Shown here: piece by piece, positions 48,044 through 57,661 of the stretch
Layout of the letters: each line of letters starts with the position of its first letter
Numbering within the stretch: the first letter of the stretch is position 1
NCBI RefSeq assembly: GCF_002850605.1
Contig: NZ_NXGB01000004.1
Span: forward strand, 62,001 to 126,000
Length of the DNA stretch: 64,000 nucleotides
Direction of reading: 5' to 3'
DNA from: Pasteurella oralis
Lineage (GTDB): Bacteria > Pseudomonadota > Gammaproteobacteria > Enterobacterales > Pasteurellaceae
Notes under the pieces: generated by a model
The model's database searches: none
Told to the model about the DNA's origin: nothing
What the model saw: only the letters and a program-made list of their open reading frames with translations
Program-made: the position numbers and the translations under genes

Positions 48044-49153
48044 ATGCAAAACGTTGGTTTTATCGGTTGGCGTGGGATGGTGGGATCCGTATTAATGGAT
48101 CGTATGCAACAAGAAAATGATTTTGCAAACATCAATCCAGTGTTTTTTACTACCTCGCAAGCAGGCCAAAAAGCCCCCGTATTTAGTGGCAAAGACGCAG
48201 GTGAATTAAAAAATGCTTTTGATATCACCGAACTACAAAAATTGGATATTATCGTCACCTGCCAAGGTGGTGATTATACTAATGATGTCTATCCAAAACT
48301 ACGTGCTGCTGGCTGGAACGGTTATTGGATTGATGCAGCTTCTGCACTACGTATGGAAAAAGATGCCATTATTGTACTGGATCCAGTGAACCAAAACGTG
48401 ATTAGCGCAGGCTTAAAAAACGGTATTAAAACTTACGTTGGTGGTAACTGTACTGTCAGTTTGATGTTAATGGCGCTAGGTGGCTTATTTGAACGTGATT
48501 TAGTTGAATGGGTTTCAGTGGCAACTTATCAAGCAGCAAGTGGCGCAGGCGCTAAAAATATGCGTGAATTGTTAGTCCAAATGGGACAATTAGAAGACAG
48601 TGTGAAAGCGGATCTCGACAATCCTGCTTCTTCAATTTTAGAAATCGAACGTCAAGTTACTGCCAAAATGCGTGGCGACTTACCTATCGATAATTTTGGT
48701 GCACCATTAGCAGGTAGCTTAATTCCTTGGATCGATAAACTGTGGGAAGGCGGTCAAACCAAAGAGGAATGGAAAGGTTATGCTGAAACAAACAAAATTC
48801 TAGGCTTAGACGATAGTCCAATTCCTGTAGATGGTTTATGCGTACGTATCGGTGCATTACGCTGCCACAGTCAAGCTTTTACTATCAAAATGAAAAAAGA
48901 TTTACCATTAGAGGAAATCGAGCAAATTCTTGCAAGCCATAACGAATGGGTAAAAGTGGTTCCAAATGAAAAAGAAGCAACTTTACGCGACTTAACTCCA
49001 ACTAAAGTGACGGGTACATTAGAAATTCCAGTCGGTCGCTTACGTAAACTGAAAATGGGACCTGAATATGTCGCCGCTTTCTCAGTAGGTGATCAATTAT
49101 TATGGGGTGCTGCAGAGCCACTACGCCGCATTTTAAAACAACTTGTCGCGTAA
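48044..49153 (+). CDS. asd: aspartate-semialdehyde dehydrogenase
   Basis: NADP-dependent reduction of aspartyl phosphate to aspartate semialdehyde for lysine, threonine, methionine and cell-wall synthesis. It has 369 residues. Seen: nucleotide loop [26 protein letters not shown], the active-site Cys136 in [15 protein letters not shown], and [17 protein letters not shown] with the catalytic His. This is the Gram-negative form. The product shares metabolic links with isoleucine synthesis further right in the window. A strong terminator follows. Confidence 0.97.
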   Translation: MQNVGFIGWRGMVGSVLMDRMQQENDFANINPVFFTTSQAGQKAPVFSGKDAGELKNAFDITELQKLDIIVTCQGGDYTNDVYPKLRAAGWNGYWIDAASALRMEKDAIIVLDPVNQNVISAGLKNGIKTYVGGNCTVSLMLMALGGLFERDLVEWVSVATYQAASGAGAKNMRELLVQMGQLEDSVKADLDNPASSILEIERQVTAKMRGDLPIDNFGAPLAGSLIPWIDKLWEGGQTKEEWKGYAETNKILGLDDSPIPVDGLCVRIGALRCHSQAFTIKMKKDLPLEEIEQILASHNEWVKVVPNEKEATLRDLTPTKVTGTLEIPVGRLRKLKMGPEYVAAFSVGDQLLWGAAEPLRRILKQLVA

Positions 49154-49174
49154 CACGAAATCATTCTCCACCTT

Positions 49175-49221
49175 AAAAGTGCGGTCAGTTTTAGCTTATT
49201 TTTATCATTGACCGCACTTTT
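49175..49221 (+). terminator. asd terminator made of an uptake-signal pair
   Basis: AAAAGTGCGGTCA (49175-49187) and TGACCGCACTTTT (49209-49221) form a 13-bp perfect stem followed by TT, 21 bp after asd. Confidence 0.85.
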
Positions 49222-49337
49222 TTCTCTCTAACATAACTTATCAATACCCACGTTAGTCTTACACGGTGATTTTCAGCCAGCGCTGTAACGAAATATGCTA
49301 TGATTAACCCGTTTTTAGTTTTGATTTAGAGTAGGCT

Positions 49338-50294
49338 ATGATTCAACGCGAACCCCACTTCACTCACTTTGCTTTAGCAGAACTACATCCTTTTGCAGCC
49401 CAGTTTCCATTACAAGATCTCACGGGCAAACAAGGTGTGCGTATTACTTACCGCCATTTTGTCCAAGACCATCCCGTTGAACGTAGATTAGTGATTTTAG
49501 TTAATGGGCGCGCTGAAAACTTGTTGAAATGGACTGAACTTGCTTATGATTTTTATCAACAAGGTTATGATGTATTAGTGTTTGATCATCGCGGACAAGG
49601 CTATTCACAGCGTTTATTAAAAGATCATGATAAAGGTTATATTGATGAATTTCGTTTTTATGCTGATGATATTGCTTTGTTGCTAGAAAAAATCACCTCG
49701 CTATATCACTATCAAAGCCAACATATTTTGGCACATTCTCTGGGGGCATTAATCAGCACTTACTACCTCGCTAATTATGATCATCAAGTACAAAGTGCGG
49801 TCTTTTCTGCGCCATTTTATGGCATTCCACTGCAACATTCATTGCGCGATGAATTGATTATTAATTTGATGGTGCTATTTGGGCAAGGTGCACGCTATGT
49901 ATTCGGTAGAGGGAAATATAAACCCGCAGATTTAGACAAAAACGATCTCAGTTGTTGCCGCACAAGAATGAAATGGATGAATCGCATTAATCGTCGTCAT
50001 CCACATATTCATTTAGGCGGTCCCACTTTCCGTTGGGTACATTTATGCTTTAATGCAATTAAAAAATTACCAACGATTTTACCACGCATTGAAATTCCAG
50101 TGCTGATTTTACAGTCCGAAAAAGAAAAGATTGTGGATAACAAAAATCTGCAAAAACTGACCGCACTTTTACCACAAGGTCAGCTCATCCAGATTGAGCA
50201 CAGTAAGCATGAGATTCTATTTGAGCGCGATCCAATTCGTAATTTGGCATTAGCGAGAATTAAGCAATTTTTTACTGAAAATAACGCCAAATAA
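49338..50294 (+). CDS. pldB: lysophospholipase L2-like alpha/beta hydrolase
   Basis: A protein of 318 residues of the alpha/beta hydrolase fold. Seen: LVILVNGRAENLLKWTELAY, VFDHRGQGYSQRLL, nucleophile elbow AHSLGALISTYYL (Ser near residue 137) and IPVLILQSEKEKIVDN, with the His in HSKHEILFERD. This matches E. coli PldB, which removes the acyl chain of lysophospholipids at the inner membrane. Two uptake signals lie inside (near 49796 and 50160). Its 3' end overlaps the convergent fluC gene by 23 bp. Confidence 0.9.
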   Translation: MIQREPHFTHFALAELHPFAAQFPLQDLTGKQGVRITYRHFVQDHPVERRLVILVNGRAENLLKWTELAYDFYQQGYDVLVFDHRGQGYSQRLLKDHDKGYIDEFRFYADDIALLLEKITSLYHYQSQHILAHSLGALISTYYLANYDHQVQSAVFSAPFYGIPLQHSLRDELIINLMVLFGQGARYVFGRGKYKPADLDKNDLSCCRTRMKWMNRINRRHPHIHLGGPTFRWVHLCFNAIKKLPTILPRIEIPVLILQSEKEKIVDNKNLQKLTALLPQGQLIQIEHSKHEILFERDPIRNLALARIKQFFTENNAK

Positions 50295-50652
50295 CGACAC
50301 CTAGCGTAGTAAAAAACAGACAGCCAACTAAATGCAATGAAACAATAGCCATGCCTTCCAACCACTTATGCTGAACAAAATGCTCAATCACTTCTGCACT
50401 GAATGATGAAAAGGTAGTTAAACTGCCTAAAAAGCCTGTCACGAAAAACAAACGCCATTCAACCGAAAACGCAGGAAATTGCCACAATATGGCTAACATA
50501 ACGCCCATGATTAAACAGCCTATATAATTCGCCACTAATGTCCCAAAGGATAAAAAAGCAAAAAATGGATTGAGTAATAGTATCAATCCATAACGCAACA
50601 TCGCGCCAAGAGCAGCGCCACCGCTAATTAAGAACAAATTCAACAGATTCAT
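50272..50652 (-). CDS. crcB: fluoride channel Fluc/CrcB
   Basis: A membrane protein of 126 residues with four helices that exports fluoride as a dual-topology dimer. Seen: SGGAALGAMLRYGLILLL, GTLVANYIGCLIMGVML and VTGFLGSLTTFSSFSAEV, all core family motifs (GGxxGAxxRY, NxxG, GxxGxxTTFS). It starts 29 bp after the end of yigL, so it is probably the second gene of that unit; its own ribosome site is weak. No fluoride riboswitch was seen directly before it. Confidence 0.94.
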   Translation of the reverse strand: MNLLNLFLISGGAALGAMLRYGLILLLNPFFAFLSFGTLVANYIGCLIMGVMLAILWQFPAFSVEWRLFFVTGFLGSLTTFSSFSAEVIEHFVQHKWLEGMAIVSLHLVGCLFFTTLGVVIWRYFQ

Positions 50653-50681
50653 ATCATAAGCAATAAACTGGATTGAATCGC

Positions 50682-51500
50682 TTACACAATGTCAAATATG
50701 GTGCGAATATAATTTGCCACAGATTCTTGTGCATTGAAGCCAATTACTTCCAAATCTGGACAAGCTGCTTTTAAGCGCGGATCCGCATTGCCCATTACGC
50801 AACCTTTGCCAACTTGGGTTAACATTTGTACATCATTCATACCATCACCAAAAGCAAGGCATTGCTGCATATCATAATCACGTTCTGCGAGTACTTGTGC
50901 AAGCGCACTCGCTTTAGAAACATTGCGATTCATAACTTCTAAACACTGCGGTGTTGAATAAGTAATGCTTGTCACATCACCATAAGTCTTTTTCAAATGC
51001 GCCTCTATCTCCACCAGATCCTGAGGTTCGCGTCCAATAAAGAATACTTTTTCTGTCGCACGCCCATGATGTTGCGCAAAATCGACAACTTCATACATAA
51101 AACCAGAATCCTGATGATATTTACGTAACTGGGGTACTTCAATATTAATAAACCAATCATCCCCCTGATATGAATTGACACACACACGTGTGCGATCAAA
51201 AGGTAAATTCATGATTTCAAGTGCAGTCCGTTCAGGCAAATAATTACGTACTAATAGATTACCTTGTAGATCTTGCGCTCTTGCACCATTTGAGGTGATC
51301 ATCACCGCGTTTTCAATATTCACTTTTTTTAAGATTGGCATTAAATCAGTATGATTACGCCCTGTTGCCAACATAATATCGATGCCTTTAGCAGCGAGTT
51401 TTTGTAGCGTTTCAATGGTGAAATCACCAATCACATGATTTGCATTGAGCAAAGTACCATCTAAGTCAGAGACAATGGCACGGAAAGGACATTTTTGCAT
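50682..51500 (-). CDS. yigL: HAD-type phosphatase, YigL-like
   Basis: Cof-subfamily HAD hydrolase of 272 residues. Motif I DLDGTLLNANH, LATGRNHTD, ITSNGARAQDLQGNL, the lysine in NVSKASALAQ and motif IV FGDGMNDVQML, then GKGCVMGNADPRLK. The pattern matches E. coli YigL, a phosphosugar and pyridoxal phosphate phosphatase. It heads a two-gene unit with crcB. Confidence 0.87.
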   Translation of the reverse strand: MQKCPFRAIVSDLDGTLLNANHVIGDFTIETLQKLAAKGIDIMLATGRNHTDLMPILKKVNIENAVMITSNGARAQDLQGNLLVRNYLPERTALEIMNLPFDRTRVCVNSYQGDDWFINIEVPQLRKYHQDSGFMYEVVDFAQHHGRATEKVFFIGREPQDLVEIEAHLKKTYGDVTSITYSTPQCLEVMNRNVSKASALAQVLAERDYDMQQCLAFGDGMNDVQMLTQVGKGCVMGNADPRLKAACPDLEVIGFNAQESVANYIRTIFDIV

Positions 51501-51652
51501 AGTCTATCTCTATCCTACTGTCGAAAAATTCTGTTTATGATAACACAACCCAGTGAGTGCCGCGAAAAAATGAATAAAATGGAAATACATTGCACAATAA
51601 GACAATAAACGAAAACGTTTTCCTCTTTTTTATAAAATTGTAAAAAAATTGT

Positions 51653-51680
51653 TTGCGCTGAAAAAAAAATATGATATGAA
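51653..51680 (+). promoter_or_regulatory. candidate ilv operon promoter
   Basis: TTGCGC (51653-51658), 16-bp A-rich spacer, TATGAA (51675-51680). Transcription would begin near 51687, about 35 bp before the leader peptide. Confidence 0.45.
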
Positions 51681-51720
51681 TATAAAACACACAACAGCAT
51701 ACTAACTATTTGGACATAAA

Positions 51721-51798
51721 ATGATGGCATTACGCCCTGTGATCAACATTATTATTAACCTCGTGGTGATTATTATCACTGCGGGGCGAGTGCGTTAA
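51721..51798 (+). CDS. ilvL: ilv operon leader peptide
   Basis: A small gene of 25 residues. It encodes MMALRPVINIIINLVVIIIT and then AGRVR. Seven Ile, four Val and two Leu codons make up half of it, with runs of three Ile codons twice. It stands between a promoter-like sequence and a strong terminator before ilvG, exactly the layout of the enterobacterial ilvGMEDA attenuator. Ribosome stalling at Ile, Val or Leu codons when those charged tRNAs are scarce should favour the antiterminator. The start could also be the second Met codon. The peptide has no other known role. Confidence 0.9.
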   Translation: MMALRPVINIIINLVVIIITAGRVR

Positions 51799-51832
51799 TG
51801 TTTGATTAGCAGTACACAAAGAGATCAAATAT

Positions 51833-51866
51833 AACCCTCGTCTGATAATCGACGAGGGTTTTTTTA
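51833..51866 (+). terminator. ilv attenuator terminator
   Basis: AACCCTCGTC (51833-51842) and GACGAGGGTT (51851-51860), 10-bp perfect stem with 8-base loop and a run of T. It lies 34 bp after the leader peptide stop and 30 bp before ilvG. Confidence 0.92.
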
Positions 51867-51895
51867 TACATAAGAAATAAGTAAGGGTGATTAGC

Positions 51896-53545
51896 ATGAA
51901 TGGGGCAAGATTAGTAACAGAAAGTTTGAAAGCGCATGGTGTCACGAGCGTATTTGGCTATCCAGGCGGCGCGATTATGCCAGTGTATGACGCATTATAT
52001 GATGCAGGGATTGAACATTTACTCTGCCGTAATGAGCAAGGTGCCGCGATGGCAGCAATTGGGTATGCTAGAGCGAGTGGTAAAGTCGGTGTCTGTATTG
52101 CTACGTCTGGACCTGGTGCTGCTAATTTAATCACAGGCTTAGGTGATGCCTTAATGGATTCTATCCCCGTTGTGGCAATTACGGGGCAAGTTGCCTCGCC
52201 GCTTATTGGTACTGATGCCTTCCAAGAAGCCGATGTATTAGGCATGTCACTTGCTTGTACTAAACACAGTTTCTTAGTCCAACATATCAATGAATTACCT
52301 GAAATTATCGCCAAAGCCTTTCAAATTGCTGCCAGCGGTAGACCTGGTCCTGTCTTGATCGATATTCCAAAAGATGTTCAAGTTGCTCCCACTGAACTGA
52401 ATCCTGTTGTTTTTGCACAGGAAAAACCTACCGCCTTATCTGATGAAAATTTAACCCAAGCTTTAGCTTTATTGAAAGCGGCTAAACGCCCTGTCATGTA
52501 TGTTGGAGGCGGTGTCGGTATGGCAAATGCTGTTGCTGAATTACGCCAATTCTTAGCCGTAACCCAAATGCCAAGTGTTTCAACTTTAAAAGGACTTGGT
52601 ACAATCAATCCTGATCACCCTTACTATATGGGTATGATTGGCATGCACGGTACTAAAGCAGCTAACTATGCTGTCCAAGAATGTGATTTATTACTCGCCT
52701 TTGGCGCCCGTTTTGACGATCGGGTAACGGGGAAATTAGACACTTTTGCACCTCATGCTAAAGTGATTCATGCGGATATTGATATTGCTGAAATCGGTAA
52801 GTTACGCCGTCCAGATGTCGCATTGTGTGGCGACATTGTACAAGCCTTTAAAGCACTTACTGTCCCTTTAACACTCACCGCATGGCAAAATCGAGTACAA
52901 CAACTGAAGCAGCAACATGATTTTTGCTATGGTGAAAATCAAGGTGATCGCTTTATTAACCCGCTCTGGTTATTACATACTCTCTCTAACAAAAAGCCAC
53001 AACGTGCTGTTATCACTACTGACGTGGGTCAACATCAAATATGGTCTGCACAACATATGCAACATTTTGCACCAACTAATTACATTACTTCTGCTGGGTA
53101 TGGCACTATGGGTTTTGGCTTACCTGCCGCTATTGGTGCGAAAAAAGCGCGCCCAGAAGATGATGTCATCGTGATTTCAGGTGATGGCTCTATCATGATG
53201 AACATTCAAGAATTAGGTTCAATTAAACGTGGTAAAACACCAGTAAAAATTGTGTTATTAGATAACCAACGCTTAGGAATGGTACGTCAATGGCAAGAGC
53301 TGTTCTTTAATGCTCGCTTTAGTAGCACGATCTTAGATGATAACCCTGACTTTGTCATGTTAGCCGCTGCCTTTGGTATTCAAGGTGAACGTATTACCAA
53401 AGGGGAAGAAGTCAATGCGGCATTAGATCGTTTACTAGCAAGTAAAGAAGCCTATTTTTTACATGTTTGTATCTCAAGTAATGAGAATGTCTGGCCATTA
53501 GTCCCACCAAATGCCTGCAATATGGATATGTTAGAAAACATGTAA
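51896..53545 (+). CDS. ilvG: acetolactate synthase II large subunit
   Basis: ThDP-dependent condensation of two pyruvates or of pyruvate with 2-ketobutyrate. It has 549 residues. Seen: [36 protein letters not shown] with the catalytic Glu, [17 protein letters not shown] and the ThDP motif [15 protein letters not shown] (about 430). The frame is intact, unlike the disrupted ilvG of E. coli K-12. I start at ATG 51896 (MNGARLV, as in enterobacteria) after AAGGG rather than at the upstream ATT/ATG options. Under attenuator control; followed by ilvM. Confidence 0.96.
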   Translation: MNGARLVTESLKAHGVTSVFGYPGGAIMPVYDALYDAGIEHLLCRNEQGAAMAAIGYARASGKVGVCIATSGPGAANLITGLGDALMDSIPVVAITGQVASPLIGTDAFQEADVLGMSLACTKHSFLVQHINELPEIIAKAFQIAASGRPGPVLIDIPKDVQVAPTELNPVVFAQEKPTALSDENLTQALALLKAAKRPVMYVGGGVGMANAVAELRQFLAVTQMPSVSTLKGLGTINPDHPYYMGMIGMHGTKAANYAVQECDLLLAFGARFDDRVTGKLDTFAPHAKVIHADIDIAEIGKLRRPDVALCGDIVQAFKALTVPLTLTAWQNRVQQLKQQHDFCYGENQGDRFINPLWLLHTLSNKKPQRAVITTDVGQHQIWSAQHMQHFAPTNYITSAGYGTMGFGLPAAIGAKKARPEDDVIVISGDGSIMMNIQELGSIKRGKTPVKIVLLDNQRLGMVRQWQELFFNARFSSTILDDNPDFVMLAAAFGIQGERITKGEEVNAALDRLLASKEAYFLHVCISSNENVWPLVPPNACNMDMLENM

Positions 53546-53574
53546 AGTGCGGTCGATTTTGAGGAAATTTTTAT

Positions 53575-53805
53575 ATGCAAACTTATCAATTCACATTAAA
53601 AGCAAACCAACGTCCAGAAACCCTTGAACGTATTTTACGTGTTATTCGCCATCGTGGTTTTTATGTTGTTGCACTGCAAGTCCAAACAGAAAATAACATA
53701 GCACATTGTGATTTTACTGTAAAAAGTGAACGTACTTTAAGTTTACTGGTTAATCAATTAAGTAAAATGTACGATGTATCAGCCATTAATCTAGTACAAG
53801 CATAA
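53575..53805 (+). CDS. ilvM: acetolactate synthase II small regulatory subunit
   Basis: ACT-domain subunit of 76 residues (E. coli IlvM 87). It begins MQTYQFTLKANQRPETLERI and contains VIRHRGFYVVALQV, as in IlvM. Isozyme II is insensitive to valine in enterobacteria. An uptake signal (AAAGTGCGGT) forms part of the 29-bp gap after ilvG, with TGAGGAAA as ribosome site. Confidence 0.93.
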   Translation: MQTYQFTLKANQRPETLERILRVIRHRGFYVVALQVQTENNIAHCDFTVKSERTLSLLVNQLSKMYDVSAINLVQA

Positions 53806-53825
53806 AACAGGTAAGGAAAACGTTC

Positions 53826-54518
53826 ATGAAAACACTCGGTATTATTGGTGGCATGTCACCTGAAAGCACAATCACTTATTACAACCTAATCAACCAGTTA
53901 GTGAATCAAGCAAAAGGTGGAAATCATAGTGCACCATTAGTCATTGTCAATGTTGAATTTGAACAAATTGTACGCTTACAAAAACAAGGTGAATGGTACT
54001 GTGCGGGTGAAATCTTAGCAGCTGCTGCGCAAAAATTAACACAAATCGGGGTGGATGGCGTGCTGTTAGCCACGAATACAATGCATAAAGTTGCACCACA
54101 AATTATTCAAGCCATTGATGTCCCTTTTCTGCATATTATTGATGCCACAGCAAAAGCCATTAACGCCAAACAAATTAACCAAATCGCTTTATTAGGTACG
54201 CAATTTACCATGCAAGATCACTTCTATCGTGATCTCTTACTTGCACGTGGCATCACTCCGATCGTACCAAACAATGAACAACAACAAGAAATTCATCGTA
54301 TTATTTTTACTGAACTTTGTATCGGCAAAATCAAATCTGAATCTAAGCAATTTTATCTTGACGTCATTGCAGAGTTAGAAAAACAAGGCGCACAGGGTGT
54401 GATTTTAGGTTGTACTGAGATTGGCTTATTAATTAATCAGCAAGATGCGACGCTGCCATTTTTTGATACCAGCATATTACACGCACAAAAAGCCGCTGAA
54501 TTTATTCTGACTGAATAA
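53826..54518 (+). CDS. Asp/Glu/hydantoin-type amino acid racemase (YgeA-like)
   Basis: PLP-independent racemase family, 230 residues. The two catalytic positions are Thr83 (in LATNTMHK) and Cys196 (in LGCTEIG). This Thr/Cys pair, instead of Cys/Cys, is that of E. coli YgeA, a broad-range racemase active on homoserine and other amino acids, rather than of classical aspartate racemase. GGMSPESTITYYNLIN is the family start. It sits 20 bp after ilvM inside the ilv operon, an unusual place. A link to branched-chain or threonine-family amino acids is inferred. Confidence 0.85.
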   Translation: MKTLGIIGGMSPESTITYYNLINQLVNQAKGGNHSAPLVIVNVEFEQIVRLQKQGEWYCAGEILAAAAQKLTQIGVDGVLLATNTMHKVAPQIIQAIDVPFLHIIDATAKAINAKQINQIALLGTQFTMQDHFYRDLLLARGITPIVPNNEQQQEIHRIIFTELCIGKIKSESKQFYLDVIAELEKQGAQGVILGCTEIGLLINQQDATLPFFDTSILHAQKAAEFILTE

Positions 54519-54538
54519 GCGCTGATTAAAGGAAAAAT

Positions 54539-55435
54539 ATGACACATTTCGCTCCTACAGAAAAAACCGCCATGATTGGCTTAGTGGTGGGTTGCATTAT
54601 TTTTGGTCTTGGTAGTTTAATTGTGGCTTATGTACCCGTTGGAGCCTATGCCATTGCTTTTTGGCGTTTATTGGTCGCAGCCATGATTTTTTATACGTTA
54701 GCCAAGTGCTTTAAACAATATGCTCCGATTTCAAGTAAAGCAAAACATTACGCGCTCATTTCTGGTGCATTTTTAGGCTTAGACTTAGCCTTATGGCATG
54801 AGAGTATTTATGCTGTAGGTCCAGGCATTTCGACTTTGTTAAACAGCCTGCAAATTTTTTGGCTCTCTGCAATTGGTTTTTTCTGGTTTCGTGAACGGCA
54901 AAGTACTTTACAGTTATTCAGTCTCTGCCTTGCCGTATTCGGTGTGGCATTAATTGGCAGTCCTGAGTTTAAACAAAATGACAATGCACTGTGGGGATTT
55001 GTTTCGGGTATTGTGTCAGGACTAATGCTCGCCTTATCTATGGTCTATATTCGTAAAACACAACAAGCTGCAGTGACCCCCATTTTCCCATTAATGTTCC
55101 GCGTCAGTGTAGGCGGAATGTTAATTCTGTTTGTGCCTGCATTATGGCTTAACAGTACTCAGCTTTGCCCAACAACGTGGGAACAATTGGGGTTAATACT
55201 GATTTATGGCGCGGTCATGCAATGTTTAGCTTGGGGCATGATCGCCTACTCCATTCCGTTGTTATCCCTTAGCGTCACAGGGCTGTTACTGCTTTCAGAG
55301 CCTGTTGCTGCGTTAGTAATCGATTACTTATTGCTCAATAAAATGATCAATGGGTTACAATGGTACGGGGCACTGCTAACCATGTTAGCCATTTATTTAG
55401 GGTCATTACGACCAACTAAGCCACCTAAATACTAG
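54539..55435 (+). CDS. EamA family transporter
   Basis: Inner membrane protein of 298 residues with ten predicted helices in two EamA repeats (about 15-140 and 155-290). Seen: YAIAFWRLLVAAMIFY, GISTLLNSLQIFWLSAIGFF and the C-terminal SLSVTGLLLLSEPVAALVID. Family members export amino acids or metabolites. It lies 20 bp after the racemase and 81 bp before ilvD, so it is read with the ilv genes; export of an amino acid made or epimerised by this operon is a reasonable guess only. Confidence 0.82.
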   Translation: MTHFAPTEKTAMIGLVVGCIIFGLGSLIVAYVPVGAYAIAFWRLLVAAMIFYTLAKCFKQYAPISSKAKHYALISGAFLGLDLALWHESIYAVGPGISTLLNSLQIFWLSAIGFFWFRERQSTLQLFSLCLAVFGVALIGSPEFKQNDNALWGFVSGIVSGLMLALSMVYIRKTQQAAVTPIFPLMFRVSVGGMLILFVPALWLNSTQLCPTTWEQLGLILIYGAVMQCLAWGMIAYSIPLLSLSVTGLLLLSEPVAALVIDYLLLNKMINGLQWYGALLTMLAIYLGSLRPTKPPKY

Positions 55436-55516
55436 GAAGGACAATTTAATCGTGCTGACTCACACTTATTACACAACAGCGAGTCAGCGAAACACAACAT
55501 TACACTTGGAGAGATT

Positions 55517-57352
55517 ATGCCAAAATTACGTTCAGCAACCAGCACACAAGGTCGCAATATGGCGGGGGCAAGAGCCTTGTGGCGTGCAACAGGAATGACC
55601 GATAAGGATTTTGGAAAACCCATCATTGCAGTGGTCAATTCTTTTACCCAATTTGTTCCCGGTCACGTCCATTTAAAAGATATTGGCCAATTAGTCGCCC
55701 GCGAAATTGAAAAAGCCGGTGGTGTCGCCAAAGAATTTAATACCATCGCGGTGGATGATGGTATTGCGATGGGACATGGTGGGATGCTCTACTCCTTGCC
55801 TTCGCGCGATTTAATTGCAGATTCTGTGGAATATATGGTTAACGCACATTGTGCTGATGCAATGGTGTGTATTTCCAATTGTGACAAAATCACACCAGGT
55901 ATGTTAATGGCAGCATTGCGCCTCAATATTCCAACCATCTTTGTGTCAGGCGGACCAATGGAAGCGGGTAAAACCAAATTGTCAGATCAAATTATTAAAC
56001 TGGATTTAGTCGATGCCATGATTCAAGGGGCAAATCCCAATGTATCAGATGAAGACAGCGATAAAATTGAGCGCTCTGCTTGCCCAACCTGTGGTTCTTG
56101 CTCTGGCATGTTCACCGCCAATTCGATGAACTGCTTAACTGAAGCATTAGGCTTAAGCTTGCCAGGCAATGGTTCCTGTTTAGCCACTCACGCCGACCGT
56201 AAACAATTATTTTTAGCAGCAGGAAAGCAAATTGTTGAACTTTGCAAACGCTATTATGAACAAGATGATGCTCGCATTTTACCACGTCATATCGCCACCA
56301 AAGCCGCCTTTGAAAATGCCATGAGTCTTGATATTGCAATGGGCGGTTCGACTAATACCGTATTACACCTACTTGCTGCGGCACAAGAAGCCGAAGTAGA
56401 CTTCAGTATGGCAGATATTGATCGCTTGTCCCGCCAAGTCCCTTGCTTAAGTAAAGTCGCCCCAAATACACAGAAATACCATATGGAAGACGTACACCGT
56501 GCAGGTGGTATTATGGCGATTTTAGGTGAATTGGATCGTGCAAATTTATTGCACAATGATACTCGTACCGTATTAGGTTTAAGCCTAGCAGAACAGCTTG
56601 CGCGCTATGATATCAAGTTGACACAAGATGAAAAGGTACATACCTTCTTCCGTGCGGGTCCTGCAGGTATCCGTACTACAGAAGCGTTCTCACAAGATTG
56701 TCGTTGGGATAGTCTAGATGATGATCGTGAAAATGGTTGTATCCGCAGCAAAGCATTTGCTTATAGTCAAGATGGGGGATTAGCAATGCTTTCAGGCAAT
56801 CTTGCCCAAGACGGTTGTATTGTCAAAACCGCTGGCGTTGATGAATCAATCTTAAAATTTACAGGCCACGCAATTGTGTTTGAAAGCCAAGAAGAGGCGG
56901 TTACAGGCATTTTAGGCGGTAAAGTGCAAGCAGGTCATGTGGTCGTCATTCGCTACGAAGGTCCAAAAGGCGGTCCTGGCATGCAAGAAATGCTGTATCC
57001 AACCAGTTATTTAAAATCAATGGGCTTAGGTAAAGCCTGTGCATTATTAACGGATGGACGTTTCTCTGGTGGTACCTCGGGTTTGTCTATTGGTCACGTT
57101 TCACCAGAAGCAGCCGCAGGCGGAATGATAGGCCTAGTCAAAAATGGGGATACAATTGAAATCGATATTCCAAATCGTTCAATCCAATTATGTGTCGCTG
57201 AAGAGGAGCTAAACCAACGCCGCATTGAGCAAGATAAGCTCGGCTGGCAGCCAACTAACCGCCAACGTGAAGTGTCATTTGCCTTAAAAGTTTATGGGCA
57301 TTTTGCCACTTCAGCAGACAAAGGTGCCGTGAGAGATAAAAGCAAAATTTAA
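55517..57352 (+). CDS. ilvD: dihydroxy-acid dehydratase
   Basis: Fe-S enzyme of 611 residues that makes the 2-keto acids of valine and isoleucine synthesis. The cluster cysteines are visible in [12 protein letters not shown] (about 119-130) and [20 protein letters not shown] (about 192-211). [14 protein letters not shown] and [20 protein letters not shown] near the end are also typical. GGAGAG precedes the ATG. It would normally follow ilvE in enterobacteria, but no ilvE is present in the window. Confidence 0.97.
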   Translation: MPKLRSATSTQGRNMAGARALWRATGMTDKDFGKPIIAVVNSFTQFVPGHVHLKDIGQLVAREIEKAGGVAKEFNTIAVDDGIAMGHGGMLYSLPSRDLIADSVEYMVNAHCADAMVCISNCDKITPGMLMAALRLNIPTIFVSGGPMEAGKTKLSDQIIKLDLVDAMIQGANPNVSDEDSDKIERSACPTCGSCSGMFTANSMNCLTEALGLSLPGNGSCLATHADRKQLFLAAGKQIVELCKRYYEQDDARILPRHIATKAAFENAMSLDIAMGGSTNTVLHLLAAAQEAEVDFSMADIDRLSRQVPCLSKVAPNTQKYHMEDVHRAGGIMAILGELDRANLLHNDTRTVLGLSLAEQLARYDIKLTQDEKVHTFFRAGPAGIRTTEAFSQDCRWDSLDDDRENGCIRSKAFAYSQDGGLAMLSGNLAQDGCIVKTAGVDESILKFTGHAIVFESQEEAVTGILGGKVQAGHVVVIRYEGPKGGPGMQEMLYPTSYLKSMGLGKACALLTDGRFSGGTSGLSIGHVSPEAAAGGMIGLVKNGDTIEIDIPNRSIQLCVAEEELNQRRIEQDKLGWQPTNRQREVSFALKVYGHFATSADKGAVRDKSKI

Positions 57353-57661
57353 AGGCTCTTCCCCTTTTTTTATTGAAATGAGGGGGAGCAAGACGTAGAT
57401 ATTAAAAATTTTTAAAAACACACCGCACTTTTTAATTATCTTCGAATTAAAGCGGGGACCTCATATAAGTTGCCCGAATAGAAAAGCAATTTTTAGAAAA
57501 ATAAAGTTGCGTAACAAAATGAAATCAACTTATTTTTCATGAAAAAATTGCTTTGTCATGAGGATAAAACAACTTATCGGGGCGTGTTTTCTTTGCCAAC
57601 TTTCTTTTTCACAAGCAAAAGAAAGCAGGTCATAAACCAGATAAAACAATGGATATAATTT
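57353..57661. other. 309-bp gap between ilvD and ilvA
   Basis: Contains one uptake signal (ACCGCACTTTT, 57422-57432) and then the second copy of the structured intergenic repeat. No gene was seen. A TTTATT-like ribosome leader without strong AGG precedes ilvA, so translation of ilvA may use a weak site. Confidence 0.6.
57466..57629 (+). repeat. structured intergenic repeat, copy 2 (before ilvA)
   Basis: Related to 24660-24812. A long inner stem AAAGCAATTTTT (about 57483-57494) pairs with AAAAATTGCTTT (about 57543-57554). The final hairpin is CTTTCTTTT-N8-AAAAGAAAG (57600-57625), identical in stem to copy 1. CAACTTAT and CGGGG blocks are also shared. Confidence 0.65.

Noticed and set aside
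51515-51945. Two minus-strand open frames of 71 codons across the ilv leader region
   Set aside because: They run antisense through the ilv promoter, leader peptide, attenuator and ilvG start, with no ribosome site or family likeness.
51896-53545. Possible frameshift in ilvG as in E. coli K-12
   Set aside because: The frame is continuous from the start to the ThDP motif and the final ENVWPLVPP segment, so the gene is intact.
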